Of a stretch of DNA of 42,474 bases, positions 16,301-24,648 are shown one piece after another (the first letter of the stretch is position 1; each line of letters opens with the position of its first letter). The DNA lies in contig CAJUFO010000036.1 of assembly GCA_910585615.1 (NCBI GenBank), forward strand, positions 1 through 42,474, in the 5' to 3' direction. The stretch comes from an uncultured Acetatifactor sp. GTDB taxonomy: Bacteria > Bacillota > Clostridia > Lachnospirales > Lachnospiraceae. Below the pieces are notes generated by a model. That model had not been told where the DNA came from and ran no database searches. It saw only the letters and a program-made list of their open reading frames with translations. The translations under genes and the position numbers were made by a program.

Positions 16301-18878
16301 TGCCCTGGGCGGCATAGCGCGCCAGGCCGAACTGAATCTTCTTTGCGTTGACAGGCTGGGGAAGCTTCAGCACATAGTACAGCCTGTTGCCGGAATCCCG
16401 CTTTTTCTGCAGCGAAATGCGGCCATAGGTTATGTACTCCTCCTTGCCGGCCTCGTCCCACCAGCGCACCTGGGCATAGAAGATTCCCGTGTCCTGGGAC
16501 GTGACATCATGGAAAGCTATGGTATCCAGCTTGTAGGCCTGGTCGAACTCAAAGGTAAGGCCGTGCTTCAGGCCCATATAATTGAAGCCGCCGTCGTCCC
16601 AGGAGCCCTTGACATAATAGGAGGCTCCATCCTGATCCACGGTTCCCCAGGCAGTGCCGGCAGACACATCCAGGGCGCTGCTCTCCATCCTGCCATTCTG
16701 GGCCGTGCTGACGATATGGGAGCTGGGCTTTCCATTCTCCAACGGATTGATCATCTTGTATTTGGGCATGACAGCCGGGTAGAGATCCGTGGTGGTGGCC
16801 GCTGCAAGCAGGGACGGCCCGCTCTCCCCGAGCTCATTCACCCCGGTGACATAGATCGTGTACTCGGTCATATCCTCCAGCCCTGTGATGGTATAGCTGT
16901 TGGTGGTAATGCCTTCTATCTTCAGGTACTCGCTGTCGCTGCTCTTCCTGTAGTACAGGTTGTAGGAAATCGTATCCTTCATCAGCTTCCAGGATACCGC
17001 AATGCTCTGGTATTTTCCCACCGCGGACACGCCGTCGGGCTTGTCCGGCTTCTTGGTGGGCATGGGTATGGCTGTCACAGGTGCACTGTACCCGCTGCGC
17101 CATGTGCCGTTCACGGACTGCACCCTCACCTGATATTCCTGGTAATTGACCAGCGCCTTGCCGCCGTAGGAGGTGATGTCCAGCGCGCTTCCGACCACCA
17201 TCACTGTCTCCGCCCCTGTGTCGTCCGAACCCACAGGCCTGATCTCCACCTCATAGCCCGTCACATTGGCGCAACTCTCCCACGACACACTAATTCGCGC
17301 GCTGCCCACATTTGTGTTCAGGCCCTGCGGGATGTCCATCTCAGGCTCAGGGATGCGGTTCTCCATGCCGTTGACGAATTCCACCTTGGAAATCTCCACC
17401 AGGTTATTGCTGTTCTTCACGCCCTTGATGTTCAGGGTCACCCGCTTCACCGCTATCTGGGCTCCCAGGTGCACCACGATGTTCCCATTCTTGTCCAGCC
17501 AGGCTTTGACATTCGTCTCCGCCGTGAGATGAATCGGCTCCGCGGACACGAACTCCGTATGCTGCTCCTGTCCGTTCTCGTCCAGCCAGACGATGTCCAC
17601 CTCCGCGCTGGTCACGGGCGTATCCTCCCCCGTCTTGAAAACGAGTCCGTCCGCAATCCCCGCGTCGCCCAGCAGGCCAGTGTCGAACTCGAAGCTTAAG
17701 CCCACGGAATTTTCCCCCGAAATGGGAGCTTCATCGTCCGTCTTCAGCATGACAGGGACATCCTTTTCCAGAAGCGCTTCCAAATCCCCTTCCACTATGG
17801 TATCCCCATAGCCGAAGGAATCGATTGCCGCCGGCGGCACGGAGCTCTGAATCTTCGCCTGAATATCCCTGCTCTGATTATAGCCCTTGGTAAAATATTC
17901 CAGATCCGCCAGATCTATCTTGCCGTCACGGTTCAGATCCGCCGCAAGCCCTGTAGCGTCCCCTCCCTCTATTGCTGTCATCAGTGCGGTCCGGTCGCCC
18001 TCATTGATGATTCCGTCCTTATTCACATCGCCAATCAGCATGACACCGGGATGGGCTTCCCCCGCGGCATATTTGAATCCCTCCAGGAATCCCGTCATCA
18101 GCTTCACGGTCTCCCTGCCCCTGACGGTGACCTTCTGGGTATATGCAGCAAAGCTCTCCCCGGTCACGGTCAGGGCGTATTCGCCCGCCGCAAGCCCTGT
18201 AAAGGAGCAGCTCTCCTCCTGGCCGTCCCCATTGTCGCTGCCCAGGGTCACGAATTTTTCCTGAACGCCTCCCTGGGCGTCCGTCAGGGTCACGGCGAAG
18301 TCCACCGGGGCGCCCAGAATCAAGGCCGCGCCTATGGACACGTCCACCTGGCCGATATCCGCCATCCTCGCCGGCATCCGGCCCTCGCCGGTTCCCTCCT
18401 GACCGCTTCCGTCCGGTGCTGTGGTTCCTTCGGGCTGGGCCCCTTCCGATGGCGCTGTGCCGTCGGGCTGCTCTGTCTGGCTGGGCACGGTGGTCTCCAC
18501 CGGCGCATCGCTCTCCGATGGCTGGGTTCCTTCCGACGGCTGGGCCTGGTCGGGCTGGCTGCCTTCCTCCGGCGCAGTGCTCTCCTCATTCCCACTCGGC
18601 TGAACGCCCTCTGTGCCCTGCTGTCCGCCTTCCTCCTCGTTCCCGCCAGACTCTCCTGCATCCCCCTGGCCCCCATCCTCTGACGGATTCGCCTCCGGCT
18701 GCTGGGACGGGGTACTCCCGGAGCCTTCTCCTGTCTCCGCTTCTCCGTCCCCGCCTCCTCCGGACGCTCCTCCATCCTGCTCCGTCTGCACCTCTGTGCC
18801 CGGTTCCGTAGCGTAAGTGGAAAAGCTTGTTCCAAATAGTAGGACACATGCCATCAACAATGCTATTTTCCGCTTCAT
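13350..18878 (-). CDS. Secreted M60-family mucin peptidase with dockerin
   Basis: Giant secreted protein, 1842 residues from ATG 18878. An upstream in-frame ATG at 18947 would put 23 residues before the evident signal peptide (MKRKIALLMACVLLFGTSFS), so I reject it. Order: Glu/Pro/Thr-rich linker 25-172; Ig-like strand domain about 176-260; type I dockerin about 282-336 with two calcium loops (DVNKDGIINEGD and DLNRDGKIDLAD); an uncertain beta domain to 510; two fibronectin III domains (about 515-608 and 610-705); an F5/8-type C (CBM32-like) domain about 707-880; an M60/enhancin-like peptidase about 930-1420; a second F5/8-like domain about 1555-1690. The zinc motif HEIGH is at 1250-1254, with Glu1265 as the likely third ligand. 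M60 enzymes cut mucin-type O-glycoproteins. It leads an apparent operon with the cohesin-like anchor gene. Confidence 0.92.
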   Translation of the reverse strand: MKRKIALLMACVLLFGTSFSTYATEPGTEVQTEQDGGASGGGGDGEAETGEGSGSTPSQQPEANPSEDGGQGDAGESGGNEEEGGQQGTEGVQPSGNEESTAPEEGSQPDQAQPSEGTQPSESDAPVETTVPSQTEQPDGTAPSEGAQPEGTTAPDGSGQEGTGEGRMPARMADIGQVDVSIGAALILGAPVDFAVTLTDAQGGVQEKFVTLGSDNGDGQEESCSFTGLAAGEYALTVTGESFAAYTQKVTVRGRETVKLMTGFLEGFKYAAGEAHPGVMLIGDVNKDGIINEGDRTALMTAIEGGDATGLAADLNRDGKIDLADLEYFTKGYNQSRDIQAKIQSSVPPAAIDSFGYGDTIVEGDLEALLEKDVPVMLKTDDEAPISGENSVGLSFEFDTGLLGDAGIADGLVFKTGEDTPVTSAEVDIVWLDENGQEQHTEFVSAEPIHLTAETNVKAWLDKNGNIVVHLGAQIAVKRVTLNIKGVKNSNNLVEISKVEFVNGMENRIPEPEMDIPQGLNTNVGSARISVSWESCANVTGYEVEIRPVGSDDTGAETVMVVGSALDITSYGGKALVNYQEYQVRVQSVNGTWRSGYSAPVTAIPMPTKKPDKPDGVSAVGKYQSIAVSWKLMKDTISYNLYYRKSSDSEYLKIEGITTNSYTITGLEDMTEYTIYVTGVNELGESGPSLLAAATTTDLYPAVMPKYKMINPLENGKPSSHIVSTAQNGRMESSALDVSAGTAWGTVDQDGASYYVKGSWDDGGFNYMGLKHGLTFEFDQAYKLDTIAFHDVTSQDTGIFYAQVRWWDEAGKEEYITYGRISLQKKRDSGNRLYYVLKLPQPVNAKKIQFGLARYAAQGNQITVSEVYFYHYDTLLEAIMNLYQDDLHTVLREDVTQETIDELRVQVNTEDPVSGELHPDRELLERELETAEAILRAGGLKESVQVHNGISTKDVGRGFGGLNAWQPLGVAAAAQEEIVVYVGHKTKKTGEAANLQLVATQYHAESGGVVAGTVGLKIGANIVTIPKAGSTTGVESGGALYVQYTGNGGENDLYAVRVSGGVQVPKLDLYQLTDSGERLARATAYVEDLDAFVAQMETLHGEVHQNSANGQVAYPYDRTNCILGASDILLDKMMLSLPAEQIRAGLGEGSASERAQKLLQSMQAMEDMMYLFYQHKGLNANAADAKDRIPKGHLNIRYQRMFSGAFMYAAGNHIGIEWGSAPGMVTSVPVASDSEGRYQSGRYFGWGIAHEIGHCINQGEYAIAEITNNYFSVLAQAKDNNSSVRFQYPEVYKKVTSGTKGRAGNVFTQLGMYWQLHLAYDRGYNYKTYANPEEQLANLFFARVDTYARNTAKAPSPGGVALKLEGDKDQILMRLSCAAAGRNILEFFERWGMTPDEGTRAYAAQFEKETRAIYYVSDESRSYSLRGGSSSLGTTGTVEAVGDGVTAVVNANAANQVDITLGSKGIPEGDVLGYEITRCMIEGGRTVKQPVGFSTENTFTDTVHINNRVVWYEVTVIDKYLNRSAVKVLSPVKIEHDGRLDKSFWTVSTKGLTADAPVGEGSDDDPCEPKPEDVAMRLIDGKADTVYTADINGNAEIVIEFNKTLTVSGFQHQAAGGTGGYRIQVLADGVWLDVGNGTFGGDKTVYFHNEKGDYVCTYRATALKLIPDSASGQISMAELEVIGVTSDNVDFKETQEGIPAIGRLSADYRYGTGEADVIPAGSILFTGGFKGNPAYNVVLLYDQDGNNIGGVDAEGNVNAQSIILADVPAAGVIPNVKKGTWIYWIPAGQEVDLSKITKVRAELYRVNDALTNEGQRLVSDSLFVEMPKELPDISLSGGVPQQ

Positions 18879-19052
18879 AATCCTTTTCCTTCCTCTTTTG
18901 CCGCAACTCCGCTGACAAGAAAAGGGCCATAAACCGCTTTCACACAATTCATGGTCCCGTTCAGCGTGCTTTCAGATACAGCCGCCTTCTGTCTCTCTGC
19001 CTCTCAACCACTTTATCCAGACATGCTCCACCCGCTTACGGAGCCTGCGCCC

Positions 19053-20597
19053 CTATTTCTTCAGCAGCAGGGACTTTCCGGTCATCTCCGCGGGCTGCTC
19101 CCTCCCCATGATCTGAATCAGGGTAGGCACGATATCCGCCAGGCAGCCGTTCTCCCGCAGCGTATAGGCTTCGTCATAGTTTACCAGGATGAAGGGCACC
19201 TGATTGGTAGTATGAGCCGTGAAGGGCTCTCCTGTCTCGTAGTCTATCAGCATCTCCGCATTACCGTGATCCGCACAGATGAACATGGCGCCGTCCACCT
19301 CTTTGACAGCCTCCACGGCCTTTCCCACGCACTCGTCCACTGCCTCCACAGCCTTGACGGCCGCCTCCAGCACGCCGGTATGACCCACCATGTCAGGATT
19401 GGCGAAGTTGATGATGATGACGTCATATTTTCCGGAACGAATGGCCTCGCAGAGCTTGTCGCACACGCCGTAGGCGCTCATCTCGGGCTTCAGGTCGTAG
19501 GTGGCCACCTCCTTGGGTGAGTTCACCAGCACCCTGTCCTCGCCCTCATTGGGCTCCTCCACGCCGCCGTTGAAGAAGAATGTCACATGGGCGTACTTCT
19601 CGGTCTCGGCGATGCGGGCCTGCTTCATGCCGTTCGCCGCCAGCCACTCGCCGAAGGTATTGGTGACGGCCACCTTGTGGAAGGCCACCTCCTTGTTGGG
19701 GATGGTGGGGTCGTAATCGGAGAAGCACACATACGTGATATTCTTCCTGGGCCCTCGCTCGAACCCCTTGAAGTCGTCGTCACAGAAAGCCCTCGAAATC
19801 TCCCTGGCCCTGTCAGGACGGAAGTTGAAGAAGATGATGGAATCGCCGTCCTGCACCAATGCCACGGGCTTTCCGTCCTCCATGGCCAGCGTGGGCTTCA
19901 CGAACTCGTCCGTCTCCCCTCTGTCGTAGGATTCCTGGATGCCGCAGACGCCGCAGGCCGCCGTCAGGCCCTTTCCCTTCGTCATGGCATCATAGGCCAG
20001 TTTCACGCGGTCATAGTTGTTGTCTCTGTCCATGACGTAATAGCGTCCCATCACAGACGCAATCTTGCCTACACCGATTTTCTCCATCTCGGCCACAAGC
20101 TGCTGGGCGTACTCCTTGCCGCTGGCGGGAGGCGTATCCCGCCCGTCCAGGAAGCAGTGCACGTACACCTTCTCCAGCCCATTCCTTTTCGCCAGCTCCA
20201 GCAGTCCGTAGAGATGGGTATTATGGCTGTGCACGCCGCCGTCAGACAATAGGCCCATCAGATGGAGGGCGCTGCCGTTCTTCCTGCAGTTCTCCACTGC
20301 CTTCAGCAAAGCGGGGTTCTCAAAGAAGGTGCCGTCCTGAATCTCCTTTGTAATCCTGGTCAGCTCCTGGTACACAATGCGTCCCGCCCCCATGTTCAGA
20401 TGGCCCACCTCGGAATTGCCCATCTGGCCGTCCGGAAGCCCTACTGCCATACCGCTGGCGTTGCCGCGCACGAAGGGGCACTCGGCCATCAGCCTGTCCA
20501 TCACAGGAGTCTTCGCCAGCGCTACCGCGTTACCCTCTTTCTTCTCATTGAGTCCGTATCCGTCCAAAATCATCAAAACTACCGGTTTCTTGCCCAT
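19053..20597 (-). CDS. gpmI: 2,3-bisphosphoglycerate-independent phosphoglycerate mutase
   Basis: Cytoplasmic glycolytic enzyme interconverting 3- and 2-phosphoglycerate, manganese-dependent alkaline-phosphatase fold; 514 residues, full length. The N-terminus KPVVLMILDGYGLNE gives the metal-binding Asp12. GQMGNSEVGHLNMGAGR places the phosphoserine nucleophile at Ser62, exactly as expected. HCFLDGRDTPP, ASVMGRYYVMDRDNN, FNFRPDRAREI and ICADHGNAEM are the other conserved motifs. AAGGAGA precedes the ATG. A strong promoter lies about 110 bases upstream. The M60 gene starts 174 bases beyond its stop. I see no convincing terminator or promoter in that gap, so read-through into the surface-protein genes is possible. 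Confidence 0.97.
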   Translation of the reverse strand: MGKKPVVLMILDGYGLNEKKEGNAVALAKTPVMDRLMAECPFVRGNASGMAVGLPDGQMGNSEVGHLNMGAGRIVYQELTRITKEIQDGTFFENPALLKAVENCRKNGSALHLMGLLSDGGVHSHNTHLYGLLELAKRNGLEKVYVHCFLDGRDTPPASGKEYAQQLVAEMEKIGVGKIASVMGRYYVMDRDNNYDRVKLAYDAMTKGKGLTAACGVCGIQESYDRGETDEFVKPTLAMEDGKPVALVQDGDSIIFFNFRPDRAREISRAFCDDDFKGFERGPRKNITYVCFSDYDPTIPNKEVAFHKVAVTNTFGEWLAANGMKQARIAETEKYAHVTFFFNGGVEEPNEGEDRVLVNSPKEVATYDLKPEMSAYGVCDKLCEAIRSGKYDVIIINFANPDMVGHTGVLEAAVKAVEAVDECVGKAVEAVKEVDGAMFICADHGNAEMLIDYETGEPFTAHTTNQVPFILVNYDEAYTLRENGCLADIVPTLIQIMGREQPAEMTGKSLLLKK

Positions 20598-20703
20598 ATC
20601 TGCTCTCCTTACCGTATCCGCCGCCAGTCCTCGTAATCTGAACCAGCGGGATCCTTCTGTTTTCTATGTCTGCGGAAAATAGTGCTTTCCACACTTTACC
20701 AAA

Positions 20704-20732
20704 ATTATACACTGAAAACCCTTCCCGCGCAA
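20704..20732 (-). promoter_or_regulatory. gpmI promoter
   Basis: On the minus strand, TTGCGC (20727-20732) and a perfect TATAAT (20704-20709) are separated by 17 bp. A TG just upstream of the -10 gives an extended -10 element. The predicted transcript starts about 100 bases before the gpmI ATG. Confidence 0.75.
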
Positions 20733-20807
20733 TACCCACTTTGACGCTAAAGCGAAAAGTTTCGTTCGTTCAGTTTCGTTCCACAGGGCACAGCCGAAAC
20801 AGGCAGC

Positions 20808-20868
20808 AATCGGGCCGGATGCCGCCCCGGCCGCTTTGATAGCGGCTTCGGCAGCCTCCGGCCCGATT
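20808..20868 (-). terminator. Long GC-rich hairpin downstream of the SDR gene
   Basis: AATCGGGCCGGA (20808-20819) pairs with TCCGGCCCGATT (20857-20868). A second hairpin, GCCGCT/AGCGGC, lies inside. It lies 47 bases past the SDR stop on the minus strand and upstream of the gpmI promoter. There is no T-run, so it is a structured 3' end rather than a standard intrinsic terminator. Confidence 0.5.
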
Positions 20869-20915
20869 CCGGAAATCCCGCTGCTTATCGCGGCCCTGGC
20901 CCACGGCCGGTTCCG

Positions 20916-21665
20916 TCAGGTCCTGGCAGCCCCGTCCACGGACAGGACCACGCCTGTGACGTAGCTGGCCATGTCGCTGGCCAGGTACAGGAAAGCGTTG
21001 GCCACGTCCTCGGGCTCGCCCACACGGCCCAGAGGGATGCCCGCAATGATGGGCTTGATGACCTCCTCAGGCAGCACTGCCACCATGTCCGTCCTGGTGA
21101 CGCCCGGCGCCACGGCGTTCACGCGGATGTTGTCCTTGCCCAGCTCCCTGGCCAGGGACTTGGTCAGGCCGTTGACGGCGAACTTGGAAGCGGGATAGGC
21201 CACGCCGGAGGGCTGTCCGTAGAGGCTGACCATAGAGCTGGTGTTCAGGATGACGCCACCCCCCTGCTCCTTCATCACCTTAGCCGCGGCCTGGGCACAG
21301 TTGAACACGGCGTTCACGTTCAACGCCATGGTCTTGGCGAAGTCTTCGGGCTTGTAGTCATAGATGCTCTCCCTGGCGGAGACGCCCGCGTTGTTCACCA
21401 TGATATCCAGGCTGCCGAAGGTCTCCTTCACGGCGGCCACTGCCTTCTCCACCTCCGCGGGATCCTGCAGGTCAGGACACAGTCCTATCACCTTGTAGTC
21501 CGGATTCTCGGCCCGCAGCTTGTCCAGCGCCTTGTCCACGGTCTCCTGCCTGGAGCCGCACAGCGCCACCTTTGCGCCATTGTCCAGATACATCTTCACG
21601 ATCGCGTAGCCGATGCCTCTCGTGCCGCCTGTGACCATGGCGGTCTTGCCTTTCAACAATTCCAT
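20916..21665 (-). CDS. Short-chain dehydrogenase/reductase, FabG-like
   Basis: NAD(P)-dependent classical SDR, 249 residues from ATG 21665. This start has AGGAGGG nine bases upstream; an in-frame ATG further out has none. The nucleotide-binding motif TGGTRGIG is at 12-19 and NNAG lies in mid-domain. The catalytic set is Ser in NTSSMVS, Tyr157 and Lys161 (YPASK). The C-terminus with VTGVVLSVDGA is also typical. The closest-looking named family is 3-oxoacyl-ACP reductase (FabG), but there are no fatty-acid genes nearby and many SDRs with this look act on sugars, polyols or steroids. It is monocistronic, with its own strong promoter. The substrate is unknown. Confidence 0.92.
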   Translation of the reverse strand: MELLKGKTAMVTGGTRGIGYAIVKMYLDNGAKVALCGSRQETVDKALDKLRAENPDYKVIGLCPDLQDPAEVEKAVAAVKETFGSLDIMVNNAGVSARESIYDYKPEDFAKTMALNVNAVFNCAQAAAKVMKEQGGGVILNTSSMVSLYGQPSGVAYPASKFAVNGLTKSLARELGKDNIRVNAVAPGVTRTDMVAVLPEEVIKPIIAGIPLGRVGEPEDVANAFLYLASDMASYVTGVVLSVDGAART

Positions 21666-21769
21666 TTTCAAATCCCTCCTGTTCCGTTTTTTCAATATCA
21701 TACCCTAAATCCCATGCGCTCCGGCGCATATGGAATCAAAAGTCGGCGTAAATGTCCTTCCGGGTCACT

Positions 21770-21798
21770 ATTATACAGATTCCCCGGGAAAAAGTCAA
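21770..21798 (-). promoter_or_regulatory. Promoter of the SDR gene
   Basis: On the minus strand, TTGACT (21793-21798) and TATAAT (21770-21775) are 17 bp apart, which is near consensus. A small inverted repeat (ATGCGC at 21714-21719 and GCGCAT at 21724-21729) lies in the leader between promoter and gene and could be an operator or leader hairpin. Confidence 0.8.
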
Positions 21799-21849
21799 TC
21801 GCTCCGCGGCAATCCGGCAAGCCCGCGTCCAGGCCCTGCCCCATTGCGC

Positions 21850-22608
21850 TCACTCGCTGCCCTGACGGATCTCCGAGGGGGTCTGCCGGTAATAGCCGTG
21901 GAAATGCTGGTAGAAATAGTTCAGGTTGGAATATCCCACCCCCGCCGCGATGGCGGATATCTTCTCGTCCGTGTTCAGGATCCGCTCCCTGGCCACCTGC
22001 ATGCGGTAGGCCATCAGGTACTCGGAGAATTTCATGCCGGTCTCCCGGATGAAGATCTGCCCCAGGTAGGTGGCGTTCATGCGGAATCTGTCGGCGATGC
22101 TCTTCAGGGACACATGCTGGCCGTATTCCATGGCCGTCATCATGACGATTTTCCGAATCAGAGGAGACAGTTCATCGTACGGGCGCTGCAGGACGGGATC
22201 GCGGCTCTCCTCCTCCCCCGCCGGCAGGGTGCCGTGGAGCTTTTCCACGATGATCTGCTCTATCCTCTTTAACAGCATCTTTTTGTCCACGGGCTTCAGC
22301 AGATAGTCCAGCGCGCCGCAGCGCAGGGCCTCGCAGGCGTATTCGAACTCGTCGTAGCCGCTCATCATCACATAGTTGGACTCGATCCCCATGCTGTTCA
22401 AATGGTTGATCAGCTCATGGCCGAATTCATCGCCGATCCGCACGTCCACCAGGCACACGTCCGGCTTCCAGTCCACCATATGGGATATGACCTCGGCGCA
22501 GCTCCTGGCCGTCCGCACCCGCCCGAAGCCCAGAGCCCTCCAGTCCAGGATCCTGCTGATCCCCTCCAGAACCGCAGGCTCGTCGTCCACTATCAGCAAT
22601 GTATACAT
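21850..22608 (-). CDS. YesN-like response regulator (receiver + AraC HTH)
   Basis: Cytoplasmic transcription factor of 252 residues. The N-terminal receiver has the acidic pair D8/D9, the phospho-acceptor D55 (CLVDVR) and K105 (LLKPVDK). The C-terminal 100 residues are an AraC-type double helix-turn-helix (SLKSIADRFRMNATYLGQIF and AIAAGVGYSNLNYFYQHFHG). This arrangement defines the YesN family, which usually activates a neighbouring glycan-import operon when phosphorylated by its YesM partner. The kinase gene is immediately upstream, ending 90 bases before this start, and the importer genes lie before that. AGGAGG lies six bases before the ATG. The receiver-to-HTH linker is short and contains GEEESRD. 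Confidence 0.94.
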   Translation of the reverse strand: MYTLLIVDDEPAVLEGISRILDWRALGFGRVRTARSCAEVISHMVDWKPDVCLVDVRIGDEFGHELINHLNSMGIESNYVMMSGYDEFEYACEALRCGALDYLLKPVDKKMLLKRIEQIIVEKLHGTLPAGEEESRDPVLQRPYDELSPLIRKIVMMTAMEYGQHVSLKSIADRFRMNATYLGQIFIRETGMKFSEYLMAYRMQVARERILNTDEKISAIAAGVGYSNLNYFYQHFHGYYRQTPSEIRQGSE

Positions 22609-22698
22609 TTCCGTCCTCCTCTCCCGGGATTCCGGCCGCTTCCGGGCCGCGCCGCCGAAACGCCCTCCTGCCGTTCCCTGCCGGGACGGACAGCGTCC

Positions 22699-24486
22699 TT
22701 ATGCCGTCCCTCCGCCCTCCGGCTTCCCGGCGCACTGTCCGTATCCCCCGGCAGACGTGGCGGGCAGGAAGACTGAGATGAAGAATCCCCCTTCCTCCCG
22801 GTTTCCGATTTCCATCCGGAATCCCTCCCGGTAGAAGTACCTCAGCCTCATATAGACATTGCGCAGTCCGATATCCGCCTCGGGGCTGTCGTTCCCCTCA
22901 TACATGTTCCGCCGGATCTCCGGGAGCTTGTCCGGGGATGCCCCCGCGCCGTTGTCCATCATACGGATCTCCACGCCCCCGTCCCGCTCCCTGCCCGTGA
23001 CGATCAGCAGATTGTATTCGCTCTCCCTGTCGAATCCATGGGCGAAGAAGTTCTCCGCCAGGGGCTGCATCCAGAAAACCACGGTCTTCCAGTCCCCCAC
23101 CGTCCGCTCCAGCTCCAACTGGTAGACGAATTTGTCCCCATAGCGCATGGCCATGATCTTCAGATACATTTCCAGCAGCTCGAATTCCTCCCACAGAAGG
23201 ACGGACTCTTTTTTGTGCATCCTTGTGCGGTACAGCGTTCCCAGCATGGCGATGGCGTCCGCCGTGTCCCGGTCTCCCTGCACCAGTGCCTTGGAGCGCA
23301 GCATTTCCAGGGTGTTGTACAGGAAATGGGGGTTTATCTGATGCTGCAGGGCCCGCATCTGGGCCTCCTGCTGCTTCAGCTTCAGGATGTACTCTGTCTC
23401 TATATAGCCTTCCAGCTTCCTGCCCACATCCTGCAGGGCGGCTGCTATCATGTCGTACTCCGTCTCCCGGTGCCTGGCCGGAAGCGCCCGCTTCTGCATC
23501 CGGCCAAAGCGCCCGTCCTCCAGGTCGGAGAGCATGGCCAGAATCAGGGAGAGGAAATTAGCGTCGGACCGGATGCCCGCATAGCTGCTCAGAAGGATGG
23601 CCCCGTCGATCAGCAGCAGGGCCGCCAGCAGCACCGCCACCGCATAGCGGTTGTCCCACATGGCGGAAACGACGTCCTTCGCCACGATGTAGCGGTTGCC
23701 GCTCTGGCCGGACTCCATCTGCGAATAATATACCAGGCGGCCCCCTTCATCCCGGAACCACCCGCTCCTTTCCGGCCCCGGAATCGCCGTGACCATCCAG
23801 GTCTCCTGATAGCCCTCCAGGCCATTGTCCCACAGGACGGTGCCGTCTGCGTCCAGGATCGTCCAGGCGGCTCCGATGTCCGCTTCCGTGACATAGATGT
23901 CCCTGCTGCTGACTTTGAATTCCATGGTGCCCATGATCCGCCCCATGTCCCGGGGATCCCTGACGGAGCACACGGCTACAGGGATGTCCCCGGAATCCGC
24001 CTCCGCATCCGCGTCAAAGGACAGGCACACGTCCATGTTCTGGAGCCATATGGTCTTTGCACCGCTGTCCGAGCGCAGCGTCACGCTCCTGATCCTGTTG
24101 CGGTTATTGAAGAGGATGTTCTTGATATCGGCCGGTATGTACCGGATCTGGGAGGCTGTGCCCAGGCTGTTCTCCCGGCGCAGGCTGATGTACTCCGCCT
24201 CGCTCCGGGCCTGGAACAGGACGGCCAGATCCTCCATGAGCCTTTCGTTGCCGTAAAGGTTGTTGACATATTCCGTCGCCCACTCCTGGATATTCGCCAG
24301 CTCCTGCTCCCGCTCCAGAAAACGGCTCTGCGCCTCATTCCCCATGGCGGCCATCCAGGTATTGACGAAAAAGGCCGTCATCCCCAGGAACACCGCTGTG
24401 CTCATCACCAGCAGAACAGCCACTGTCCCCCAAAATTTCCTCCGGTATATCCGATAGCCGAACAAAGCGCCATGCTGTCTGTCCAT
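22699..24486 (-). CDS. YesM-like sensor histidine kinase
   Basis: Membrane sensor kinase, 595 residues from ATG 24486. GAGGGGAG lies just upstream; earlier in-frame starts give an unlikely Pro/Arg-rich leader. One helix (about 19-40) and a second (about 277-299) flank an extracellular sensing region of about 235 residues. The cytoplasmic part has the His_kinase motif ALQHQINPHFLYNTLEML with phospho-acceptor His387. The ATP-binding domain has an N-box variant (PLAENFFAHG) and the G1 box DNGAGASPDK. The C-terminus is extended by about 20 residues of Gly/Pro-rich sequence. It forms a pair with the YesN-like regulator, and the sugar-importer genes upstream are the probable target. Confidence 0.93.
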   Translation of the reverse strand: MDRQHGALFGYRIYRRKFWGTVAVLLVMSTAVFLGMTAFFVNTWMAAMGNEAQSRFLEREQELANIQEWATEYVNNLYGNERLMEDLAVLFQARSEAEYISLRRENSLGTASQIRYIPADIKNILFNNRNRIRSVTLRSDSGAKTIWLQNMDVCLSFDADAEADSGDIPVAVCSVRDPRDMGRIMGTMEFKVSSRDIYVTEADIGAAWTILDADGTVLWDNGLEGYQETWMVTAIPGPERSGWFRDEGGRLVYYSQMESGQSGNRYIVAKDVVSAMWDNRYAVAVLLAALLLIDGAILLSSYAGIRSDANFLSLILAMLSDLEDGRFGRMQKRALPARHRETEYDMIAAALQDVGRKLEGYIETEYILKLKQQEAQMRALQHQINPHFLYNTLEMLRSKALVQGDRDTADAIAMLGTLYRTRMHKKESVLLWEEFELLEMYLKIMAMRYGDKFVYQLELERTVGDWKTVVFWMQPLAENFFAHGFDRESEYNLLIVTGRERDGGVEIRMMDNGAGASPDKLPEIRRNMYEGNDSPEADIGLRNVYMRLRYFYREGFRMEIGNREEGGFFISVFLPATSAGGYGQCAGKPEGGGTA

Positions 24487-24579
24487 ACGGCTCCCCTCTC
24501 CCTGAGGCCTGCGCCCCCTGACCTGCGGCAGCGGCCACTCCCACATCCGCCGCTCTCCCATATCTTTTCCGTAAACCAC

Positions 24580-24614
24580 AAAAACCTGCAGGGCTCTCGG
24601 TCAGAGCCCGCAGG
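24580..24614 (-). terminator. Intrinsic terminator after the sugar-binding protein gene
   Basis: On the minus strand, a CCTGCGGGCTCT / AGAGCCCTGCAGG stem (one bulge, five-base loop) is followed by TTTTT at 24584-24580. It starts 34 bases after the binding-protein stop and lies upstream of yesM, so it should end or attenuate the importer transcript before the two-component genes. Confidence 0.8.
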
Positions 24615-24648
24615 GATTTGTTTTACACTTTCTTATTCGGTCTGCGCA

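Noticed and set aside
18879..18947. N-terminal extension of the M60 peptidase from ATG 18947
   Set aside because: It would place 23 Cys/Arg-rich residues before a clear signal peptide; the ATG at 18878 has a purine-rich site upstream.
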